Of a stretch of 9,587 nucleotides of DNA, positions 5,534-9,587 are shown one piece after another. The position numbers were made by a program, and so were the translations under genes. Within the stretch, counting starts at the first letter, position 1, and every line of letters starts with the position of its first letter. This stretch comes from Pseudomonadota bacterium. GTDB lineage: Bacteria; Desulfobacterota; Desulfobulbia; Desulfobulbales; SURF-16. The notes under the pieces were generated by a model. It was not told where the DNA came from. It saw nothing but the letters and a program-made list of their open reading frames with translations, and did not search any database. The stretch covers positions 1 through 9,587 of the forward strand of contig JAUVQZ010000107.1 in assembly GCA_030597865.1 (NCBI GenBank), given 5' to 3'.

Positions 5534-7141
5534 ATGGGCAGTGAAGAACTAGATAGTCAAGGCGATTTTAATGCAAAGATATCAGATGCTGTTGATGACC
5601 TTTTTAATGCGGTCCGCGAGATTGAAATAGACCCGGCCACCAATGAGGTCAAGGAGGTGGGGAAGACCGCTGCCAAGAAGGAAGAAGATCCTCCAGCCCT
5701 GGAGCTGGAGAGTCAGGACGCTGACCAGCCTGCACCTGCGGCAAGTGGGCAGGGCCATGAACTCTTATCTAAGCTCGACCAGGCTCTGATGACCCTTGAC
5801 TGGGAGGTGAGCCGTTCCAATGCCGGCAATATGCGTGACCTTCTGGATAAGGCGGCCCGGGAGTATGACCTTGGTTCCTTGCTGGGCGAGGGGGGGATAA
5901 TCTCCTTGATGCATAAGGTTTTGGCTGCCATGAGTGACGCGCCGGAAACTGTGCCCACCTCCGGCCCCTTGGCCCTGAAGAGCAGTTTGACAGCCTTAAA
6001 GTCCGCAGCCCTTAATGGCCAACCATATAGCCCCGAAACCAGAACGCAGCTGGAGCAGGCCCAGAATGCATTATTGTCAGTGCTTCCTGAACAAGGGGGG
6101 CCGGCAATTGTTCAGGAGGTGGCAGCGGCAAGTGCCCCCGCCCTCCTTCCACAAGGGTTTCAAGATACCCTTAAAAATCATATCGCCCGACTTGACCAAC
6201 TTGTCGATAAACGTCTCGTCCCTGTTGAGAAGTTTTTTGGTAAGACCGCAAGTCTTGCCAAGCTCTATGTGGTTATAAAATCTGTCCGTGAACAGCTTGC
6301 CGAGCAGGTTGAACACCTTAAGGCTGCCTTGGGTGGCCGATATGGTAATGTTATGCCTGTGGCTGATCCGGTGGGCATCAGTATTAAGCTGGGCAATGAA
6401 TGCCAGATGCTCATGCAGTATCACTTACAGGTGCTTAACCATTGTGCCCGGCGCATTGCCCCCATTGAAAAATTGTTTGCCGATTTAGACGGTCAGCAAA
6501 AATTGCATACCATCCATTTTGAGATTCGCAGTGGTTTAATGGGGCAGCTCCATTATGTGACGGCGGCCCTTGACGGAGATTTTGGCCCTTTACCACCCCT
6601 GCCGAAACTTGCAATGGCATCATCGCCATCTACCTCCCAGCCAGCGCCTGGAGCCCTATCATCACCCCCTCCATCTGCCTGCCCATGGCCCACCGTTATG
6701 GTGGGGCGTTGGCGGGGAGAACATATTGCCTTTATCCCTGAGCAGGTCTGCTTTGAGGGGAAGGCAGGGTTTGGTGCTGGAAATGTCGCCCGTCAGCAGT
6801 CGTTAAAGTTGAAAAAATTGAAGACCTGGCCCTGGTCTGCTTTGAAATCGAAATTCCATAACGATCTGGCGGAAAAGAGCAAGAAGGAACTGCTCAGTTT
6901 GGAGTTCCCTGTCGTGGACATAGCAGTGCCCGCCAGCGGCCGTAATGGAAAACATATCGTTGTTCTTTTCCAGGCAGCTAAAGGCGGTGTTATTCTGCTG
7001 GAGTCTCCCCTTGAGGACCTGGAGATCGGTGACCAGTACCAATGGACTGCCAGCACGACCAGTGAGGGAGATCTGGTGAGTGGTAAGATTTCCTCTGATT
7101 TTGGTGACCCTATTCCAGTGGTGGATATCAGCAGGTTGTAG
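5534..7141 (+). CDS. Unrecognised 535-aa protein with internal repeat and divergent CheW-like C-terminus
   Basis: I do not recognise this protein as a whole. It has no signal peptide or membrane segment, so it is probably cytoplasmic. Residues 1-75 are acidic, then Pro/Ala-rich, and likely disordered. Residues 76-135 are helical (LDQALMTLDWEVSRSN). Residues 227-271 and 307-351 form an ungapped internal repeat offset by 80 residues, sharing P-[VI]-E-K-x-F, KL, R, Q and AAL-x-G. A Pro/Ser linker covers 354-385. Residues 387-535 look like a divergent CheW fold: an opening pair of strands (VMVGRWRGEHIAFIP), a middle FPVVDIAVP (458-466), then KHIVVLFQ...VILLESPLEDLEI and a closing GDPIPVVDISRL. 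The CheW RG pair before the middle strand is missing (LE instead). The start ATG at 5534 has AAGGAG 9 nt upstream. Between mglA and a pilus-type motor gene, it may be a scaffold joining chemosensory and polarity systems; that is inference. Confidence 0.85.
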   Translation: MGSEELDSQGDFNAKISDAVDDLFNAVREIEIDPATNEVKEVGKTAAKKEEDPPALELESQDADQPAPAASGQGHELLSKLDQALMTLDWEVSRSNAGNMRDLLDKAAREYDLGSLLGEGGIISLMHKVLAAMSDAPETVPTSGPLALKSSLTALKSAALNGQPYSPETRTQLEQAQNALLSVLPEQGGPAIVQEVAAASAPALLPQGFQDTLKNHIARLDQLVDKRLVPVEKFFGKTASLAKLYVVIKSVREQLAEQVEHLKAALGGRYGNVMPVADPVGISIKLGNECQMLMQYHLQVLNHCARRIAPIEKLFADLDGQQKLHTIHFEIRSGLMGQLHYVTAALDGDFGPLPPLPKLAMASSPSTSQPAPGALSSPPPSACPWPTVMVGRWRGEHIAFIPEQVCFEGKAGFGAGNVARQQSLKLKKLKTWPWSALKSKFHNDLAEKSKKELLSLEFPVVDIAVPASGRNGKHIVVLFQAAKGGVILLESPLEDLEIGDQYQWTASTTSEGDLVSGKISSDFGDPIPVVDISRL

Positions 7142-7178
7142 ATTTTTTTGCGGAATGAGGGTTTTCGTCCAAGGTCTG

Positions 7179-7193
7179 GGAGGCATAGCCTCC
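7179..7193 (+). repeat. GC-rich 6-bp hairpin downstream of the 535-aa gene
   Basis: GGAGGC (7179-7184) and GCCTCC (7188-7193) are perfectly complementary around ATA. The hairpin lies 38 nt after the stop codon and is not followed by a T run, so it is not a standard intrinsic terminator; it may protect the 3' end or form part of the structured stretch that follows. Confidence 0.4.
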
Positions 7194-7271
7194 GTCGACA
7201 CGCGAGGGAGTGTATCGAAGAGACATTGTTCATAGCGGAGTCCCGTAAACGCGCCTATCTCTGCGGTTGAG

Positions 7272-7321
7272 TTTTCGCACAGGGACAGGAATTGGTGCGA
7301 AAAGGCACCTTCTTCAAGGTG
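7272..7321 (+). repeat. Chain of overlapping, mutually exclusive inverted repeats
   Basis: TTTTCGCAC (7272-7280) pairs perfectly with GTGCGAAAA (7295-7303) over 9 bp. GGTGC (7294-7298) can instead pair with GCACC (7305-7309). CACCTT (7306-7311) pairs perfectly with AAGGTG (7316-7321) around a CTTC loop. Neighbouring stems share bases, so the first and third can coexist but the second excludes both. This looks like attenuator logic or a small mobile or structured element. A further stem GCGGAG/CTCTGC (7235-7240 with 7259-7264, one G-U) lies just upstream. The pairings are direct observations; the function is unknown. Confidence 0.45.
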
Positions 7322-7345
7322 ACCTCTAGGCCGCATTATCTGGCC

Positions 7346-7361
7346 AGGATCTGAAATTGCA
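7346..7361 (+). promoter_or_regulatory. Weak candidate sigma54 (-24/-12) promoter
   Basis: GG at 7347-7348 and GC at 7359-7360 are separated by exactly 10 nt, and the -12 side reads TTGCA, a perfect match. The -24 side (AGGATC rather than TGGCAC) is poor. Transcription would start near 7372, about 42 nt before the motor gene. Sigma54 often drives pilus genes in this group, which makes it worth noting, but chance is a real possibility. Confidence 0.25.
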
Positions 7362-7382
7362 CATCCCCTATGATGTGTTTTT
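7360..7382 (+). terminator. Candidate intrinsic terminator or attenuator before the motor ATPase gene
   Basis: CACATC (7360-7365) pairs perfectly with GATGTG (7372-7377) around a 6-nt loop and is followed at once by five T (7378-7382). It lies 31 nt upstream of the ATG at 7414, so it would either end transcripts from the 535-aa gene or act as an attenuator in the leader. The stem has only three G-C pairs, so it would be weak. It overlaps the candidate sigma54 site, and both readings cannot be fully right. Confidence 0.4.
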
Positions 7383-7413
7383 GAGTAGTTTCCAGCTTTT
7401 ACCGTAGATATAA

Positions 7414-9587
7414 ATGTCGGAATCTAAACAGTATTTTGAAGATCGGCTTGCAGAGGCGGAACTCTATAAGACCCATGGCCTTGATAATGAGGCCTGTGCC
7501 ATTTATGAGGAGCTGCTCGCCAAGATTGATCCGGATAAACATGCCAAGCTCTATGTTCAGATCAAAGAATGTTTAGAATCCGCCCTCGGACCTGGCGAGG
7601 TCCATGTTAAAGAGGTTGCCCCAGAAGGCGAAGGCGATGACGACCATCGTCTTGAGAATTGCGATGGCCTTGTTGATGCAGGTTTTTTTCAAGAGGCCAT
7701 TGATGAACTTCATAAGCTTTTTGATTCCTCCATCCAGCCTGGTCTCATCAGTTTTCGCATCGGTCAGTGCTATAATCGCCTTGAAAAGCCCTATGATGCG
7801 GTTGATTTCTTTGAAAAGGCCTTAAGTGATATAGGGCTTCATGATCAGGATCGTTTAGATATCCTTGAACGCCTCGCTGTCACCCAGGAACAACACGGCA
7901 ATATGAAGGAGTCCATGCGGGCTCTGGAGGCCGTCTGCTCGCTTGATTCCACCTTCCGGGCCGCCGGGAAAAGACTTGAACACACCAAGAAAAATGCCGA
8001 AAAATCAGGGCGTTTTTTTCGGCTCATCAGTGCCGGTTATCTGGTTGCCAAGGACCTTGACCAGGCCCGGAAAACAGCCCAGCAGCAAGCCAAATCCATC
8101 GAGGCTGTCCTTGTTGACACCTATAGTGTTGACAAGGGTGAACTGGGCAAGTCCCTGAGTGAATACTACGGCTGTCCCTTTATTGAGTACAATGAGGGCA
8201 GTGTCGGCCCGAAACCCGGCTGTGTCAAGGGGATCAGCGAAAAGTTCTTTCGGACCAATAAATGTATCCCCCTCTACGATGAGGATCATAATCTCCTTCT
8301 TGTCATAGACAATCCCACAGACAGTGTCCGGGCCGATAATGTCAAGATGTCCCTTAATGTCAATGACATGGATCTTGCTGTTGCCCTCAAGGATGATATC
8401 GACAAGATCATTGACATCTATTACGGCATGGAAGAAGCCGTGACCGAGATGGATGTTGACGATGACCTCTTTGAGCAGCTCGAGCTTGTCGAGGACACCG
8501 AGGAGGATGTTGTTGAGGATGTCGGCGCCGTTGCCGATGGCGTTGTGGTCCAGATGGTCAATAAGATCATTGAGGAGGCCTATGCCAGGGATGCCTCGGA
8601 TATCCACATTGAGGCCATGCCAGGAAAGCGAGGTGTTCTCATCCGTTTTCGGGTTGATGGAGAATGCCAGCATTACAAGACCGTGCCGGCCCAGTTTAAA
8701 CGCCCCCTGGTGGCCCGTATCAAGATTATTTCCAAACTTGATATCTCAGAACGTCGCATGCCCCAGGATGGCAAGATAAGATTTAAGACCCGCAAGGGTA
8801 AGGTTATCGAGCTCAGGGTGGCAACCCTGCCCACCGTGGGCGGCAATGAGGATGCGGTTCTTCGCCTGTTGGCAGCAGATGGCGCCATGCCCCTTGAGAA
8901 AATGGGGCTCATTGATCATGTCTATGCGAAGTTCATGGAGGTCCTGGCCATTCCCTATGGATTAGTCCTCGTGGTCGGGCCGACCGGTTCTGGTAAGACC
9001 ACCACCCTCCATGCCGCCTTGGCCAAGATTAATACCCCGCAAAGAAAGGTGTGGACTGCCGAGGATCCGGTGGAGATTGTCCAGGATGGTCTGCGTCAGG
9101 TCCAGGTCCAGCCCAAAATCAACCTTGACTTTGCCAGGATTTTACGAGCCTTTCTCCGTGCTGACCCCGATGTGATTATGGTGGGTGAGACCCGTGATGA
9201 GGAAACGGCCGAAATTGTTGTTGAGTCAGCCTTAACAGGGCATCTTGTCTTCTCAACTCTGCATACCAATTCGGCTCCGGAAACCGTAACCCGTCTCCTT
9301 GGCATGGGCATTGATCCCTTTAACTTCTCCGATTCTCTCCTGGCTGTTCTTGCCCAGCGACTTGTCCGTCGTCTCTGTGTCCATTGTAAGGAGATGTATA
9401 GGCCTGATAAGGATGAAAAAGAGCTGATACTCTCCCTCTATGGTCCCCATAAGGTGCATCCCCTCACAGAAAATGAACTGGACGTTGAGCTGTATCGCAA
9501 CAAGGGTTGCCCGAAATGCCAGCATTCCGGTTATAAAGGACGCCTGGCCGTCCATGAACTGCTGACCACCAATGAGGATCTGCAACG
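7414..9587 (+). CDS. GspE/PilB-family motor ATPase with TPR-like N-terminal extension (3' partial)
   Basis: This is a cytoplasmic hexameric secretion-type ATPase of the family that drives type IV pilus extension (PilB) or type II secretion (GspE). The frame is open from ATG 7414 to the window end, 724 codons with no stop. Residues ~1-200 are helical and TPR-like (GFFQEAIDELHKLF at 90-103, YDAVDFFEKALSD at 127-139). An MshEN/T2SSE N-domain covers ~225-338, an acidic linker 340-375, and the motor follows: Walker A GPTGSGKTT at 522-530, Asp box AEDPVE at 549-554, Walker B DVIMVGE at 586-592 with Glu592, and His box with His610 and His617. Two CxxC pairs (Cys655/658 and 699/702) form the zinc motif of extension-type ATPases. 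Walker A lies roughly 200 residues later than in ordinary PilB, reflecting the extension. TAA directly precedes the ATG, so no longer form exists; the ribosome binding site is weak. PilB versus GspE cannot be settled here; the mglA context favours a pilus motor. Confidence 0.92.
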   Translation, partial: MSESKQYFEDRLAEAELYKTHGLDNEACAIYEELLAKIDPDKHAKLYVQIKECLESALGPGEVHVKEVAPEGEGDDDHRLENCDGLVDAGFFQEAIDELHKLFDSSIQPGLISFRIGQCYNRLEKPYDAVDFFEKALSDIGLHDQDRLDILERLAVTQEQHGNMKESMRALEAVCSLDSTFRAAGKRLEHTKKNAEKSGRFFRLISAGYLVAKDLDQARKTAQQQAKSIEAVLVDTYSVDKGELGKSLSEYYGCPFIEYNEGSVGPKPGCVKGISEKFFRTNKCIPLYDEDHNLLLVIDNPTDSVRADNVKMSLNVNDMDLAVALKDDIDKIIDIYYGMEEAVTEMDVDDDLFEQLELVEDTEEDVVEDVGAVADGVVVQMVNKIIEEAYARDASDIHIEAMPGKRGVLIRFRVDGECQHYKTVPAQFKRPLVARIKIISKLDISERRMPQDGKIRFKTRKGKVIELRVATLPTVGGNEDAVLRLLAADGAMPLEKMGLIDHVYAKFMEVLAIPYGLVLVVGPTGSGKTTTLHAALAKINTPQRKVWTAEDPVEIVQDGLRQVQVQPKINLDFARILRAFLRADPDVIMVGETRDEETAEIVVESALTGHLVFSTLHTNSAPETVTRLLGMGIDPFNFSDSLLAVLAQRLVRRLCVHCKEMYRPDKDEKELILSLYGPHKVHPLTENELDVELYRNKGCPKCQHSGYKGRLAVHELLTTNEDLQ

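Noticed and set aside
7271..7321. Resemblance to a GEMM-I (c-di-GMP) riboswitch: CGCACAGGGACA followed by GCGAAAAGGC
   Set aside because: The similarity is limited to short strings. The second hairpin between them is missing (only about 14 nt of space) and the tetraloop receptor part cannot be placed. The perfect 9-bp inverted repeat explains the segment better.
6803..7336. A 177-codon minus-strand open frame running from the intergenic gap into the 535-aa gene
   Set aside because: It is antisense to a plus-strand gene with a good ribosome binding site and an internal protein repeat. The frame has no domain, and its upstream part lies in the hairpin-rich gap.
7683..8018. Two T7 runs (7683-7689 and 8012-8018) in the motor gene as possible phase-variation tracts
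   Set aside because: Both encode Phe-Phe in a normal helical context. Seven-base runs are short for slipped-strand switching, and the frame is intact through both.
1..9587. CRISPR arrays, tRNA or rRNA genes, insertion-sequence ends
   Set aside because: I saw no regularly spaced repeats, no tRNA-like T-arm outside coding sequence, no rRNA-like stretch and no transposase or terminal inverted repeats.

Overview
The window reads as a Gram-negative, motile, piliated bacterium. The best guess is a deltaproteobacterium (Desulfobacterota, perhaps near Desulfobulbales), because an MglA/MglB-type polarity GTPase pair sits beside a type IV pilus/type II secretion motor ATPase and a MacAB-like efflux operon, at moderate GC. 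That assignment is inference from gene content; no ribosomal RNA or tRNA is present to confirm it.

Layout. (1) 1-3069, plus strand: a tight three-gene operon for a tripartite ABC exporter, with a periplasmic adaptor (5' end outside the window), a LolD/MacB-type ATPase and a MacB/FtsX-type permease, separated by 1 and 3 nt. (2) 3079-3564, minus strand: a NUDIX hydrolase convergent with the operon, with only 9 nt between the two stop codons. (3) 3565-4404: about 840 nt with no convincing gene. It holds a candidate promoter for the NUDIX gene, a candidate promoter facing right and a roughly 190-nt structured leader. (4) 4405-5418, plus: a roadblock/LC7 protein (MglB-like) and an MglA-type small GTPase, 3 nt apart. 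(5) 5534-7141, plus: a 535-residue protein of no family I recognise as a whole, with an internal repeat and a C-terminal part that looks like a divergent CheW domain. (6) 7142-7413: a hairpin-rich intergenic stretch. (7) 7414 to the window end, plus: a GspE/PilB-family motor ATPase with a long TPR-like N-terminal extension, cut off by the window edge after 724 codons.

How it fits together. In Myxococcus, MglA-GTP marks the leading pole, MglB is its GTPase-activating protein, TPR proteins such as SgmX act as MglA effectors that promote pilus extension, and CheW-containing chemosensory systems set reversal. Here a GTPase, its roadblock partner, a possible CheW-like protein and a pilus-type motor with a built-in TPR-like region lie in one co-directional cluster of about 5 kb. 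The attractive reading is a compact polarity-to-motor module in which the GTPase could contact the motor's own N-terminal region. The gene calls are solid; the wiring is a hypothesis. The exporter operon and the NUDIX gene look like unrelated neighbours.
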